From IMG/VR virus record IMGVR_UViG_3300046009_010179, positions 1-43,544 of that record: a stretch of 43,544 nt of DNA. One strand, given 5' to 3'. The notes beneath the pieces were generated by a model. It was not told the DNA's origin and made no database searches. It saw only the letters and a list, made by a program, of their open reading frames with translations. The DNA is from a virus. This document shows, one piece after another, positions 16,961 through 25,155 of this stretch. How positions within the stretch are numbered: position 1 is the first letter of the stretch; each line of letters opens with the position of its first letter. The translations under genes were made by a program, and so were the position numbers.

Positions 16961-17452
16961 ATGTGGCTTTTACATTTACTACCTGATTCATTAATTCTTT
17001 TTATAACTTACGCCATGCTTTTCTTTGGATTAGCAGGCTTAATAGTGGGTTTTTTACTCAATAAATTTGCAGTCAAAATTGTTTCATTGATCATTTTCTG
17101 CTGCGGCATTTATTGGTACGGCGGATATTCTACGGAAATGCAGTGGCGTGCTAGAGTTGAAGAGATGGAGGCCAAAGTCAAGCTAGCCGAAGCCAAGTCA
17201 CAGCAGGCCAACGAAGAGATAGAGCAGCGAGTAGTTGAAAAAACAAAAGCTGTGCGTGATAAAGGTCGCAAACAAGTAGAGTATATTCATAGATTAGTTG
17301 AAGGCAAAACTGTTGAAATAGTTAAGGACATGAGTGAACAAGAAAAACAGGTGTTCTTGGCTAAACAAAAAGAATTACAAGATGCACTTAAAAATTGTCC
17401 TGTTCCGAGGATTATTGTAGAAGAACATAATAAGGCAGCAGATCCAAAATGA
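16961..17452 (+). CDS. Inner-membrane spanin-like (Rz-type) protein
   Basis: 163 residues: two hydrophobic segments (~5-30 and ~34-52), then a long charged helix (~55-140; EEMEAKVKLAEAKSQQANEE) predicting a periplasmic coiled coil, and a C-terminal CPVPRIIVEEHN. It is followed with a four-base ATGA overlap by a small lipoprotein, the usual Rz/Rz1 order. I infer an i-spanin that helps fuse inner and outer membranes at lysis. Classical Rz has only one membrane helix, so the extra one is unusual; a structural role cannot be excluded. Confidence 0.6.
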   Translation: MWLLHLLPDSLILFITYAMLFFGLAGLIVGFLLNKFAVKIVSLIIFCCGIYWYGGYSTEMQWRARVEEMEAKVKLAEAKSQQANEEIEQRVVEKTKAVRDKGRKQVEYIHRLVEGKTVEIVKDMSEQEKQVFLAKQKELQDALKNCPVPRIIVEEHNKAADPK

Positions 17453-17715
17453 AAATTATAGTGTTATTCATATCTTTATTACTAGTGGGTTGTTCAACAA
17501 CAGTCCCTGTAGTTGCCAAATTCCCAGCAGCGCCAAAGTCTTTAACACAACCTTGTCCTCCACTACAAAAAATAGAAGGTGAGCAAGTTTCAATTGTTGA
17601 TTTACATACCAAGGTAGTTGAAAATTATACTCTATATTATGAATGTTCAATCAAGGTTGAAGAATGGAACGCATGGTATACCAAACAGAAAAAAATATTT
17701 GAGGAAATAAAATGA
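17449..17715 (+). CDS. Small lipoprotein, o-spanin (Rz1-like) candidate
   Basis: 88 residues with a signal peptide and lipobox LLVG-C15. The mature part has CPPLQKIEGEQ and then YYECSIKVEEWNAWY, giving two further cysteines and a C-terminal helix. Outer-membrane lipoprotein predicted. Overlapping the Rz-like gene by ATGA suggests they form a spanin complex. A second lipoprotein gene (18394) lies two genes on, so which one is the true o-spanin is open. Confidence 0.65.
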   Translation: MKIIVLFISLLLVGCSTTVPVVAKFPAAPKSLTQPCPPLQKIEGEQVSIVDLHTKVVENYTLYYECSIKVEEWNAWYTKQKKIFEEIK

Positions 17716-17762
17716 CCCAAGAGCAAGAAGCATGCCCCAAATGCGGCGGCAAACATAACTAA
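17712..17762 (+). CDS. Possible 16-residue CxxC micro-ORF
   Basis: ATG overlaps the lipoprotein stop (ATGA) and reads MTQEQEACPKCGGKHN before TAA. The CPKCGG knuckle is typical of half a zinc ribbon. Too short to fold alone; may be a real micro-protein, a decayed gene or a translation relay. Reported because the coupling signal is clear. Confidence 0.3.
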   Translation: MTQEQEACPKCGGKHN

Positions 17763-17776
17763 AAAGGACTAACTAA

Positions 17777-18394
17777 ATGGAACTAACCAAAGAGCAGCTA
17801 AGAGAACTTCTACCAAAAAATCCCTACATTGACCATTGGCATCGTGCCTTGAGTCAATTGCTACCAGATTATGAAATTAATACACCTCAAAGAATTGCTG
17901 CCTTTATGGCACAGTGCGCTCATGAGAGTGGTAATTTTGTTTTCCTTACAGAAAATTTAAACTACAAAGCAGAAAGCCTAATGAAAATATTTGGCAAGTA
18001 TTTCAAAGACATGGCAACTGCCAAGGCTTATGAAAAAAAGCCAGAAAAGATTGCTAATAGAATTTATGCTAACCGTATGGGCAATGGCGACGAGGCAAGT
18101 GGAGATGGATATCGTTATCGTGGTCGCGGTCTAATTCAATTGACTGGTAAAACAAACTACACCTGGTTTGCAGCTTCATTAGAAATAAGTGCAGAAGAAG
18201 CAGCCGAATACACACAGACCTTTGAAGGTGCAGCACAAAGCGCCTGTTGGTTCTGGGAAACTAACAAGTTGAACAATGAAGCCGACAAAGGCGACATCAA
18301 AACAATGACTAGAAAAATCAATGGCGGCTTCATTGGCCTTGATGACCGCATCAAGCACTATAACCATGCACTGCACGTATTAGGAGTTCATTAA
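17777..18394 (+). CDS. Endolysin, GH19 chitinase-like
   Basis: 205 residues, a complete GH19 fold: AAFMAQCAHESGNFVFLTENLNY region with catalytic E50 and E59, then YRYRGRGLIQLTGKTNY (substrate cleft), and ACWFWE...INGGFIGLDDR. In phages GH19 enzymes cut the glycan strand of peptidoglycan. No signal peptide, so it needs a holin to reach the wall. Ribosome site AAGGA upstream at 17764-17768. Its stop overlaps the next start (TAATG). It lies between the spanin-like pair and further small membrane proteins, making this the lysis block. Confidence 0.92.
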   Translation: MELTKEQLRELLPKNPYIDHWHRALSQLLPDYEINTPQRIAAFMAQCAHESGNFVFLTENLNYKAESLMKIFGKYFKDMATAKAYEKKPEKIANRIYANRMGNGDEASGDGYRYRGRGLIQLTGKTNYTWFAASLEISAEEAAEYTQTFEGAAQSACWFWETNKLNNEADKGDIKTMTRKINGGFIGLDDRIKHYNHALHVLGVH

Positions 18395-18633
18395 TGAAAT
18401 ATCTGTCACTATTAATACTACCATTATTAGTGGCTTGCTCGGAAGGTTATCGTTATCCTTGCCAAGATCCAGATAATTGGGAAAAGAAAGAATGTAAAAA
18501 ACCATGGTGTGCGGCAAATGGTACTTGTCCAGAAGATCTGACACCTTATGAAAAAGACAAAGTAGGCGGAGCGCCAGGTAATCCAAACTTACAGCCTGCG
18601 CCACAGGCACCACGAAAAGGAGAATGTAAATGA
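18394..18633 (+). CDS. Cysteine-rich small lipoprotein
   Basis: 79 residues, lipobox LLVA-C15, then a mature part with five more cysteines (YPCQDP, KKECKKPWCAANGTCPEDL, GECK) and a Pro-rich tail (NPNLQPAPQAPRKG). The proline-rich stretch is also a feature of Rz1-type o-spanins, so this is an alternative o-spanin candidate. Disulphides are likely in the periplasm. Couples to the endolysin by TAATG and to the next gene by ATGA. Confidence 0.6.
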   Translation: MKYLSLLILPLLVACSEGYRYPCQDPDNWEKKECKKPWCAANGTCPEDLTPYEKDKVGGAPGNPNLQPAPQAPRKGECK

Positions 18634-19133
18634 TTAAAGATATTTGGGAAGGCCCAAGATATACAACCGAAGAACTAAATGCAAGATTAAAATTCTTTAT
18701 TGGCATTGTATTGGGCTTAACACTATTTGGTATTGTATTTGTAGTGTTATACAGTTTGATTTTTGTAACTCAACCAATGAATGGTATGAGTCCAGTAGAT
18801 AATAAGTTTTTTGAACTTATTATTCCTATTGCCACATTCTTGACTGGAACATTATCGGGTATTATGTTAGCAGGCGATGACAAAGAATTGCGAGCAAAGG
18901 CATTAGAAGCAGCCAACAAGCCGCCTCCGCCAAGTGCTCCACCACCTGCACCTACTAGAATTGAACCAACATTGGGCGGATTTGGTGTGCCAGCAGCAGG
19001 AGCATTTGGAGTGGCTGATCCGACTCCATTGGCATCACTGGCTGATGCAGCATTAAGTAGCTTTACACCCAGTGTAGGCGCAGGGTTCGGTGGTAAGGAA
19101 GCACCTGTGCAACCAGATCATCCGGAGCGATAA
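18630..19133 (+). CDS. Two-helix membrane protein with Pro/Ala-rich tail, holin candidate
   Basis: 167 residues. Two membrane segments (~22-46, LKFFIGIVLGLTLFGIVFVV, and ~62-80, FELIIPIATFLTGTLSGIML) with a short loop, followed by a charged stretch and a long Pro/Ala/Gly-rich tail (PPPPSAPPPAPT). The two-helix hairpin with cytoplasmic-looking charged end fits a class II holin, but the tail is longer than usual. Location beside the endolysin supports a lysis role; which of this and the next gene is the holin is undecided. Confidence 0.5.
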   Translation: MIKDIWEGPRYTTEELNARLKFFIGIVLGLTLFGIVFVVLYSLIFVTQPMNGMSPVDNKFFELIIPIATFLTGTLSGIMLAGDDKELRAKALEAANKPPPPSAPPPAPTRIEPTLGGFGVPAAGAFGVADPTPLASLADAALSSFTPSVGAGFGGKEAPVQPDHPER

Positions 19134-19360
19134 TGCTGTTTTTAGTCAAAATGCTTTCGGGTGAAAATGAAGCCAATCCAAGTAGTAAAAGAGTAATTAC
19201 TTTTTTAGCTTTTCTACTTGTATCGATTGGTTTCATTGCAGAATTATTTTTTGAAAAAAAAGTAAGCCCGCAAACATTTGACGCAATGATGTACATAGTA
19301 TTAGGCGGACTGGGTTTTACAGCATCAGAAAAATTTACTAAAAAGGGGACACCAAAATGA
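19133..19360 (+). CDS. Small two-helix membrane protein, holin-like
   Basis: 75 residues: helix ~21-40 (VITFLAFLLVSIGFIAELFF), short polar turn with a Lys pair, and helix ~49-66 (AMMYIVLGGLGFTASEKF), ending in a basic KFTKKGTPK tail. Size, two-helix topology and basic tail match class II holins or pinholins. The neighbour at 18630 is the other candidate; they may act as holin and antiholin. TAATG overlap upstream, ATGA downstream. Confidence 0.55.
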   Translation: MLFLVKMLSGENEANPSSKRVITFLAFLLVSIGFIAELFFEKKVSPQTFDAMMYIVLGGLGFTASEKFTKKGTPK

Positions 19361-19548
19361 AAAAACTATTAGCAATTGTATTAGTAGCTTTAATGCCTGT
19401 GGCATTTGCCGCAGAAGAGAAACGAGTTTGTGTCAAGGAATTTGATAACAAAACCAACAAAGAAAAAGAAGTTTGCAAAACAATCAAGGTACATAAGAAG
19501 TTAGAAGGTACCAAAATTGAAGATGCAAAAAAAGACGGTAAAAAATAA
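19357..19548 (+). CDS. Small secreted basic protein with two cysteines
   Basis: 63 residues: cleavable signal peptide (LLAIVLVALMPVAFA then AEEKR), mature ~45 residues very rich in Lys/Glu with two Cys (KRVCVKEF, KEVCKTIKV) that could form a disulphide. Function unknown; a periplasmic accessory of lysis or superinfection control is conceivable. Last gene of the unit, 22 bp before a strong terminator. Confidence 0.55.
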   Translation: MKKLLAIVLVALMPVAFAAEEKRVCVKEFDNKTNKEKEVCKTIKVHKKLEGTKIEDAKKDGKK

Positions 19549-19570
19549 TCAACAATTATTTTTAGATAAC

Positions 19571-19597
19571 AAGCCCAGTTTAACTGGGCTTTTTTTG
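19571..19597 (+). terminator. Rho-independent terminator ending the lysis operon
   Basis: AAGCCCAGT (19571-19579), loop TTA, ACTGGGCTT (19583-19591): nine-base-pair stem with four G-C pairs, followed by T through 19596. Strong intrinsic terminator directly ahead of the DnaJ promoter, insulating it from read-through. Confidence 0.92.
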
Positions 19598-19598
19598 T

Positions 19599-19627
19599 TT
19601 GACAAACTGTTTTAAAAGGTATATAAT
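19599..19627 (+). promoter_or_regulatory. Perfect consensus sigma70 promoter before dnaJ
   Basis: TTGACA (19599-19604), 17-bp spacer, TATAAT (19622-19627): both hexamers and spacing match the consensus exactly. The start site should fall about 7 bp beyond the -10, i.e. at 19633-19635, which is the ATG itself (19634). The mRNA would be leaderless or almost so, and no ribosome site is present. Strong early expression on host polymerase is implied. Confidence 0.9.
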
Positions 19628-19633
19628 TGTACT

Positions 19634-20500
19634 ATGACTTATTACGACACCTTAGGAATTTCAGAATCTGCCAGTCCGGATGAAATTAAAAAGGCTTACC
19701 GTAAACTAGCCAATCAACACCATCCTGACAAAGGCGGCGATACAACAAAGTTTCAACAAATTCAATCTGCTTACGATATACTGAGCGACGATAATCGCAG
19801 AGCACAATACGATGCCGAGCGTCGTGGTATGGGCGGATTTAGATTTTCTGTCAATGGTCAAGACTTTGGCGGCGGTGTTCCACCAGAAATGGAGGACATG
19901 CTGAGAAACTTTGGTTTCAGTTTTGGACCAGGATTTGCTAGTCACGGTGATCCTTTTTCTGTTTTTAGACAACAGAGAAAAAACAAAGACATTCAAGTTG
20001 GAATATCAGTGCCATTGGCAAGTACCTTGGATGCACAAGAAAAAACAATTAGCGTTCAAAGTACCAACGGAGAACGTTATTCAGTAAACGTGCAAATTCC
20101 TCGTGGGGTTAGACCAAACAGTGTAATCAAGTTCCCTAATTTGGGTGATAACTTTTTTGGAAGTTTACCTCGGGGTGATTTGTATGTAAGAATACAGGTC
20201 GAAGGAGATCCAAGATTTTTAGTTGATAACGTTGACTTGATTAAACTTCATGAAATCGATTGTATAAGTGCAATTGTAGGAACAACACTAGCAGTAGAGG
20301 GACTTGATGGCAAGAAATTTGACTTGCAAATACCCCCAGGAACACAGCCCGGTAGTAAGTTAAGAATACCCGGTCAAGGTTTGTATGTAATGAATCAAAG
20401 CAACAGAGGTAATTTGATTGTTCAACTTGGCGTGTATGTTCCGACCAATTTGAACATTGACCAAATCAAGAGTCTCAAAAGTATTTTCAACATTCAATAA
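19634..20500 (+). CDS. DnaJ/CbpA-type J-domain co-chaperone
   Basis: 288 residues. J domain at the N-terminus (YYDTLGISESASPDEIKKAY) with the invariant HPD (30-32, in QHHPDKGGD) that stimulates DnaK ATPase, a Gly/Phe-rich linker (~68-108), then two C-terminal beta domains (VQIPRGVRPNSVIKFPNLGDN; LQIPPGTQPGSKLRIPGQG). The CxxCxGxG zinc repeats of DnaJ are absent, so it is CbpA/DnaJB-like. Expected to recruit host DnaK to phage or host substrates. The only gene right at the perfect promoter; ClpA-like follows eight bases later. Confidence 0.9.
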   Translation: MTYYDTLGISESASPDEIKKAYRKLANQHHPDKGGDTTKFQQIQSAYDILSDDNRRAQYDAERRGMGGFRFSVNGQDFGGGVPPEMEDMLRNFGFSFGPGFASHGDPFSVFRQQRKNKDIQVGISVPLASTLDAQEKTISVQSTNGERYSVNVQIPRGVRPNSVIKFPNLGDNFFGSLPRGDLYVRIQVEGDPRFLVDNVDLIKLHEIDCISAIVGTTLAVEGLDGKKFDLQIPPGTQPGSKLRIPGQGLYVMNQSNRGNLIVQLGVYVPTNLNIDQIKSLKSIFNIQ

Positions 20501-20503
20501 ATA
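20496..20503 (+). promoter_or_regulatory. Late-promoter-like octamer AATAAATA
   Basis: AATAAATA spans the dnaJ stop, 5 bp before the ATG at 20509. If functional, ClpA-like could also be made late. Also possible by chance in AT-rich DNA. Confidence 0.25.
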
Positions 20504-20508
20504 TTTTT

Positions 20509-22797
20509 ATGTTACAAACTAACCCAGAAATTGATTTAATTGTTTCAGAAGCTATTGATATAGCCAAAAGTTATAGTCATGAGTATGTGACCTTGGAACA
20601 TGTTTTTCTCTCAATGATTAGATTCAATCCATTTAGAGAATTTTTAACTAACTTTGGTGTTGATATAGAAGGGCTAGATGCAGATCTAGCGGCCTATATA
20701 GAAAATCAAACTTACCTTGTAGCAGAAAATATTGAGCCAAAAAAAACTCATGCACTTGAAAGAACATTTAACAGAGCTTTTACACAAGTGCTGTTCAGTG
20801 GAAGGACTCATGTGCAAATTATGGATTTGTTTTTGAGTATCAACTCGGAATCAAATAGTTACGCACACTACTTTATTGTAAAATATCAACTTGAACGTGG
20901 CAAGTTAATCGAACAATATAATAAACTTTATAAAACAGAAGCAAACAAAGCAGTAGTCAGTAATGCCCAAGCTGATAAAATTCTCGAACACTACTGTACA
21001 AATTTAAACAAGCTGGCCACCAATAACAAAATTGATCCAGTTATTGGTAGAGACAATGAAACCAATGAAATCATTGAAATTCTAGCACGTAGAAACAAAT
21101 GTAACGTTTTAATGATTGGCGATCCGGGTGTTGGAAAAACTGCTATTGCAGAAGGATTGGCCCTTTCAATAGTCAATGAGCTGGTGCCGGACTATCTCAA
21201 AAACTACACAGTATACAATTTAGATATCGGGAGTTTGCTTGCTGGTTCCAAATACCGTGGTGATTTTGAAGAAAAAATTCACGAAATTATTAATGCTTTA
21301 AATTCCAAAGAAAAAACAATTTTGTTCATCGACGAAGCACATCAAATGCGTGGTGCGGGTGCAGGAAGCCAAAGCAGTGTGGATTTTTCTAACATGATAA
21401 AGCCTGCTCTAAGCAAAGGCAAAATCAAAGTAATAGCTTCAACCACATGGGAAGAATATACTCAAAGCTTTGAGAAAGATCGAGCTTTGATGCGACGCTT
21501 TCAACGTGTAACCATTGATGAGCCATCTGTTAAAGTTGCCAAAGAAATTTTGTTTGGCTTGCGTGGGCACTTTGAAAAGTTTCATGATGGTATCGTAACA
21601 GACGAAGCTATTGAATCAGCTGTAGATCTTAGTGTGCGTTTCCAAACTGACAAGAAACTACCAGACAAGGCCATTGATCTAATCGATGCTTGTTGTGCAA
21701 AATTAAAAATCAAGTATAACAATTTGGAAAGCTGGCAAGTAACAAAAGCCGATGTAGTATCTGCTATTAGCAATATGACCAAGATCCCAGAAGATCAAAT
21801 TGGTAATGTCACACAGTCAAAAGTAATGACAAATTTGGACGTACAAATCAAAGACAAACTTTTTGGTCAAGACCGGGCAGTTGATAGTGTATTAGAGAAA
21901 ATTTATGTAAGCCGTGCAGGACTTAAAGCTATTAACAAACCAATTGGCAGTTTCTTATTTTCAGGCCCAACTGGCACAGGTAAAACAGAACTAGCAAAAC
22001 TGCTATCAGAATCTCTAGGCATGAAATTGTTGAGATATGATATGAGTGAGTATCAAGAAAAACACGCAGTGGCTAAACTGATTGGTGCACCTCCGGGCTA
22101 CGTAGGTTACGATGATGGCAATCTAGGCGGTGGCTTGTTAGTTAGTGAAATTGAAAAAAATCCTAACTCAATAATACTAATGGATGAAATTGAAAAAGCA
22201 CATCCTGATGTTAGCAACGTGTTATTGAGCATGATGGACGAAGGTATAGTTAGTAGTAGTAACGGTAAGAAGGCCAGCTGTCGCAACTCTATTATAATTT
22301 TAACTTCCAACTTGGGTGCTGCTGACAATGAGAAAAACACAATTGGCTTTACACAAAATCTAGAGCGCACAGACGAAGATGATAAAGCAATTAAAAACTT
22401 TTTTGCTCCAGAATTTAGGAACAGACTAGATGGTGTAATTAAGTTTAACAAGCTAAATGAACTGAGCATGCGTAAGATAGTTGGTAAGTTTATTACAGAC
22501 ATCAATGATTTACTAATTGATAAACAGCTAAGAATTAGGCTTACAGAGTCAGCAGTGGATGAATTAATCAAACAAGGATTTGATAAAAAACTGGGTGCCA
22601 GACCTTTACAACGCAAAATAAATGAACTTATTAAAGTTCCGTTGAGTAAAATTATTTTATTTGACAATTTAAACACAGGCAATATAATAGTAGTAGATTA
22701 TAATAAAGAGTTTACTTTTTTACCAATTTCATCAACTGACCCAACATACAGAATTGACACTAATGGATACATTGTTTTGGAAGAATCTATCTCCTAA
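20509..22797 (+). CDS. ClpA-like AAA+ unfoldase (two ATPase domains)
   Basis: 762 residues, close to E. coli ClpA (758). N-domain 1-~145 ([11 protein letters not shown]). D1: Walker A GDPGVGKT (204-211), Walker B ILFIDEA (271-277), RR pair (329-330). D2: Walker A GPTGTGKT (486-493), ILMDE (556-560), [12 protein letters not shown] (633-644), sensor-2 GARPLQR (696-702). Between, the loop NTIGFTQN (611-617) lines up with ClpA's IGL tripeptide that docks into ClpP. All ATPase motifs look intact, and there is no coiled-coil M domain, so not ClpB. No ClpP in the window: it presumably feeds host ClpP. Overlaps the next gene by ~35 bp. Confidence 0.92.
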   Translation: MLQTNPEIDLIVSEAIDIAKSYSHEYVTLEHVFLSMIRFNPFREFLTNFGVDIEGLDADLAAYIENQTYLVAENIEPKKTHALERTFNRAFTQVLFSGRTHVQIMDLFLSINSESNSYAHYFIVKYQLERGKLIEQYNKLYKTEANKAVVSNAQADKILEHYCTNLNKLATNNKIDPVIGRDNETNEIIEILARRNKCNVLMIGDPGVGKTAIAEGLALSIVNELVPDYLKNYTVYNLDIGSLLAGSKYRGDFEEKIHEIINALNSKEKTILFIDEAHQMRGAGAGSQSSVDFSNMIKPALSKGKIKVIASTTWEEYTQSFEKDRALMRRFQRVTIDEPSVKVAKEILFGLRGHFEKFHDGIVTDEAIESAVDLSVRFQTDKKLPDKAIDLIDACCAKLKIKYNNLESWQVTKADVVSAISNMTKIPEDQIGNVTQSKVMTNLDVQIKDKLFGQDRAVDSVLEKIYVSRAGLKAINKPIGSFLFSGPTGTGKTELAKLLSESLGMKLLRYDMSEYQEKHAVAKLIGAPPGYVGYDDGNLGGGLLVSEIEKNPNSIILMDEIEKAHPDVSNVLLSMMDEGIVSSSNGKKASCRNSIIILTSNLGAADNEKNTIGFTQNLERTDEDDKAIKNFFAPEFRNRLDGVIKFNKLNELSMRKIVGKFITDINDLLIDKQLRIRLTESAVDELIKQGFDKKLGARPLQRKINELIKVPLSKIILFDNLNTGNIIVVDYNKEFTFLPISSTDPTYRIDTNGYIVLEESIS

Positions 22798-23485
22798 CAT
22801 CGAAACACTTTCATCTACTAAACAGTTTTATAATCAATATTATTTTAGATTAGATATCTACGCACCAGGATGCAAAAGCATTCGCTGTGACGATGTTAAT
22901 TACGACATAGATCGTCGTAAAGATTGGGTTAGAGATTATAGACGTCAAGGTTCGTGGTGGAATAAAAGATTGGCTGAATATTTGCAACACGCAGATGTCG
23001 GATTTTTATACAGTCTTAAAGATTTGTATTACGAATATCCAGATGTCAAAATTCGTACAGAAGAACCAAAGGTATCTGTGTATGCCACGGATGAACTAGT
23101 ACTACAATCTGTAGCTAAGTCTATGGATCCGGTATATAGAGATAATCTAACATCCATTACAGGTCCTGCAGATGAAAAAATCAAAGCATTACTTGATCAA
23201 CACGTAGTTTTAGTTAAAAAACCTCCCAAGTTTAGATATAGAATTTGGCTCAGAGAAAAACAATTTGACGTAGGAGTAAGGCACCAGGTACTTGCTTACC
23301 TTGATAGTCTTGGCGATTTGGTAAGAATTTCAGACCACTCTAGAGACAACTTAGAAAAAGAACATAACTGGATTTGGGGAGCAAATTTTTACACAAACGA
23401 TAAACATGTAGCAACCTTCCTTACACTAATTCATCCAGATTTGATTAGAGAAGTTTCAGAGCTGGTTTGCTTGGATAATAAATAA
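22763..23485 (+). CDS. Unknown 240-residue protein
   Basis: Start taken at ATG 22763; a TTG three codons earlier is possible. Overlaps the ClpA-like gene by 35 bp. Aromatic- and Arg-rich (KDWVRDYRRQGSWWNKRLAEY, PPKFRYRIWLREKQFDVGVRHQ), with alternating beta-like strands. The opening LDIYAPGCKSIRCDD has two Cys. No enzyme motif recognised. Its position directly behind dnaJ-clpA suggests a third member of that early unit, possibly a substrate adaptor, but this is speculation. It ends 24 bp before a 56-residue gene. Confidence 0.65.
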   Translation: MDTLFWKNLSPNIETLSSTKQFYNQYYFRLDIYAPGCKSIRCDDVNYDIDRRKDWVRDYRRQGSWWNKRLAEYLQHADVGFLYSLKDLYYEYPDVKIRTEEPKVSVYATDELVLQSVAKSMDPVYRDNLTSITGPADEKIKALLDQHVVLVKKPPKFRYRIWLREKQFDVGVRHQVLAYLDSLGDLVRISDHSRDNLEKEHNWIWGANFYTNDKHVATFLTLIHPDLIREVSELVCLDNK

Positions 23486-23509
23486 TCATATTATTCAAGG
23501 ATTGCTACA

Positions 23510-23680
23510 ATGGCAAAAGTACATGAAGAAGTGATTGTAATCACAATCAGTAAATTAGTTAAAGACAGTGACGCAGCAGATGTGCCCGATCTAGCAAATG
23601 CAGAAATTATTGCAGCGTTAGGATCCGTGGCCGAAGAGCTTTTTGGCAGCGGCGTTGTTGTTGAAGTCAACAAAGCATAA
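23510..23680 (+). CDS. Small acidic protein (56 residues)
   Basis: Below the usual 60-residue cut-off, so easily missed. Start 23510 has AAGGA eight bases upstream. Sequence opens MAKVHEEVIVITISKLVKDS, then a helix (DVPDLANAEIIAALGSVAEEL) and a strand (GVVVEVNKA). Alternating beta-alpha-beta character and a clean ribosome site support a real gene. Function unknown; sits between the 240-residue unknown and the glycosyltransferase. Confidence 0.75.
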   Translation: MAKVHEEVIVITISKLVKDSDAADVPDLANAEIIAALGSVAEELFGSGVVVEVNKA

Positions 23681-23704
23681 TCAATTTAACCAAGAGAGAA
23701 ATCA

Positions 23705-24649
23705 ATGACCAAAAAAATAATTGGAGATAAGTCCTCTACGCAGGCAAGCGCAGTAGCGGCAATTAAAGCAGCAGCAGCACAACGAGCCACCGGAGAAACA
23801 CCCAGTCCACAAGATGCAGTTTCTTTAATTAAAGCGGCCGCAGCAAAACAATCATCTGCCCCTCAACAACAGGGTGTTCCTTTTGATTTTACCAAGTGTC
23901 ATTTACACATAGGTATGCCTTGTTATGGTGGTAATGTAAGTGAGCCTACTATGACTTCGTTGCTTAGATTTATTTTGATGGCTCAACAGGTTGGATTAAA
24001 TTGGTCGCTTGATACTATGGTTAATGAATCATTGGTCACACGAGCTAGAAATAATTTAATGGCAAAAATGATGACTAATCAAAGTGCCACACATTTTATG
24101 TTTATTGATGCTGATATTCGATTTCAGCCAGAATCAATTTTACAAATGATGGCCTGCGACAAGGATGTGATTGGTGGTCTATATCCCAAGAAAGCATTAC
24201 CAGTAAACTATGTGATCAATCTAAAGCGTGAAACCAAAGTACAGGGAGATATTTTTACTGTGGATACTATGGGCACAGGTTTCTTGCTATTCAAGCGTCA
24301 CGTATACGAACAGCTATGTGCAGCTCATCCTGAAACAAAGTATGTGGATGACGTAGGTTTAGGCAAACAATACGAGCCTACCATGTACAGTATTTTTGAT
24401 GTAGCCATTGACGAAAAAGGTCATTACTTGAGTGAGGATTGGTTGTTCTGCCGTAGATGGAGTGCGCTAGGTGGAGAAATCTGGGCTCATGGCAAAGTAT
24501 TGCTCAATCACATTGGTCACTATGAATTTGTGGGTGACTTAAGCAAGATGCCACAATTTGCGCAGCCACACGGGCAAGCACCACAAATCGAAGCAGGTCC
24601 AGCTGCATTACAAGATGCAATTAAGATGGCACAAAAGGCTCCTGCCTAA
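23705..24649 (+). CDS. GT-A fold glycosyltransferase
   Basis: 314 residues. The N-terminal ~55 residues are Ala/Gln-rich with two copies of an AVxxIKAAAA(Q/K) repeat, likely a flexible or helical appendage. The catalytic part starts at HLHIGMPCYGG, has RARNNLMAKMM, and FMFIDADIRF with a DAD metal site (135-137), then GLYPKK and a C-terminal SEDWLFCRRW like the ED motif of GT2/GT-A enzymes. Should transfer a sugar from a nucleotide sugar; acceptor unknown (modified DNA base, capsid or host glycan). Neighbouring CBM-like gene and FkbM enzyme are consistent with glycan work. Confidence 0.85.
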   Translation: MTKKIIGDKSSTQASAVAAIKAAAAQRATGETPSPQDAVSLIKAAAAKQSSAPQQQGVPFDFTKCHLHIGMPCYGGNVSEPTMTSLLRFILMAQQVGLNWSLDTMVNESLVTRARNNLMAKMMTNQSATHFMFIDADIRFQPESILQMMACDKDVIGGLYPKKALPVNYVINLKRETKVQGDIFTVDTMGTGFLLFKRHVYEQLCAAHPETKYVDDVGLGKQYEPTMYSIFDVAIDEKGHYLSEDWLFCRRWSALGGEIWAHGKVLLNHIGHYEFVGDLSKMPQFAQPHGQAPQIEAGPAALQDAIKMAQKAPA

Positions 24650-24659
24650 GGATTAGATT

Positions 24660-25127
24660 ATGTCTAACAACGAAACATTACATTTTAAAATTGGGCTTAG
24701 TGGCACCTTGGCTACAAAGTCTCCAGAATTTAAAATATTAATTGACGATAAAGAATGCTTTAACGGCAAATTAAACAACCCAGATAATGTCACAGAGTAT
24801 TTTGAATTTGACGCTGAAATTGAAGAAGGTGAACGTAACTTAGTAATAGAATTCTTTAATAAAGAAAGTCATGACACACGTAAAAATGAAGCTGGGGAAA
24901 TAGTGTCTGATTTGTTGTTAAACATAGATACTATAGAAATTGACGACATTGATTTAGCAAACCTTAAATGGACACTAAGCGATTACTATCCATCTTACCC
25001 TAAGAATTATGCAGATGAATATAATCCACCAAAGTTAGTTAAAAATTGCGTAAATCTTGGTTGGAATGGGCGGTGGATTTTGCCTTTCCAAAGTCCCTTT
25101 TACATTTGGTTGTTAGAAAACATATAA
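24660..25127 (+). CDS. Beta-sandwich, carbohydrate-binding-like small protein
   Basis: 155 residues. Strand-rich N-terminal ~110 residues with LHFKIGLSGTLATKSPEFKI, EYFEFDAEIEEGERNLVIEF and LLNIDTIEIDDIDLANLKW. The pattern and the acidic/Asn-rich loop resemble a CBM36/60-type Ca-dependent carbohydrate-binding fold; this is a weak similarity by eye. A short aromatic C-terminus (GWNGRWILPFQSPFYIWL) follows. Related pattern in the 26057 gene. Could be a decoration protein on the virion. Ribosome site AAGGA before the ATG. Confidence 0.55.
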   Translation: MSNNETLHFKIGLSGTLATKSPEFKILIDDKECFNGKLNNPDNVTEYFEFDAEIEEGERNLVIEFFNKESHDTRKNEAGEIVSDLLLNIDTIEIDDIDLANLKWTLSDYYPSYPKNYADEYNPPKLVKNCVNLGWNGRWILPFQSPFYIWLLENI

Positions 25128-25135
25128 GCTAAATA
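25128..25135 (+). promoter_or_regulatory. Late-promoter-like octamer GCTAAATA
   Basis: GCTAAATA lies 20 bp before the ATG at 25156, at the start of the proposed internal-protein group. Matches the NNTAAATA core shared by the other candidate late sites. Confidence 0.45.
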
Positions 25136-25155
25136 TAGCAATAGAATGGTAAACC

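Noticed and set aside
22107-22682. 191-codon minus-strand ORF in the ClpA-like gene
   Set aside because: Antisense shadow of intact D2 domain with conserved motifs; low-complexity Ser/Leu-rich product.
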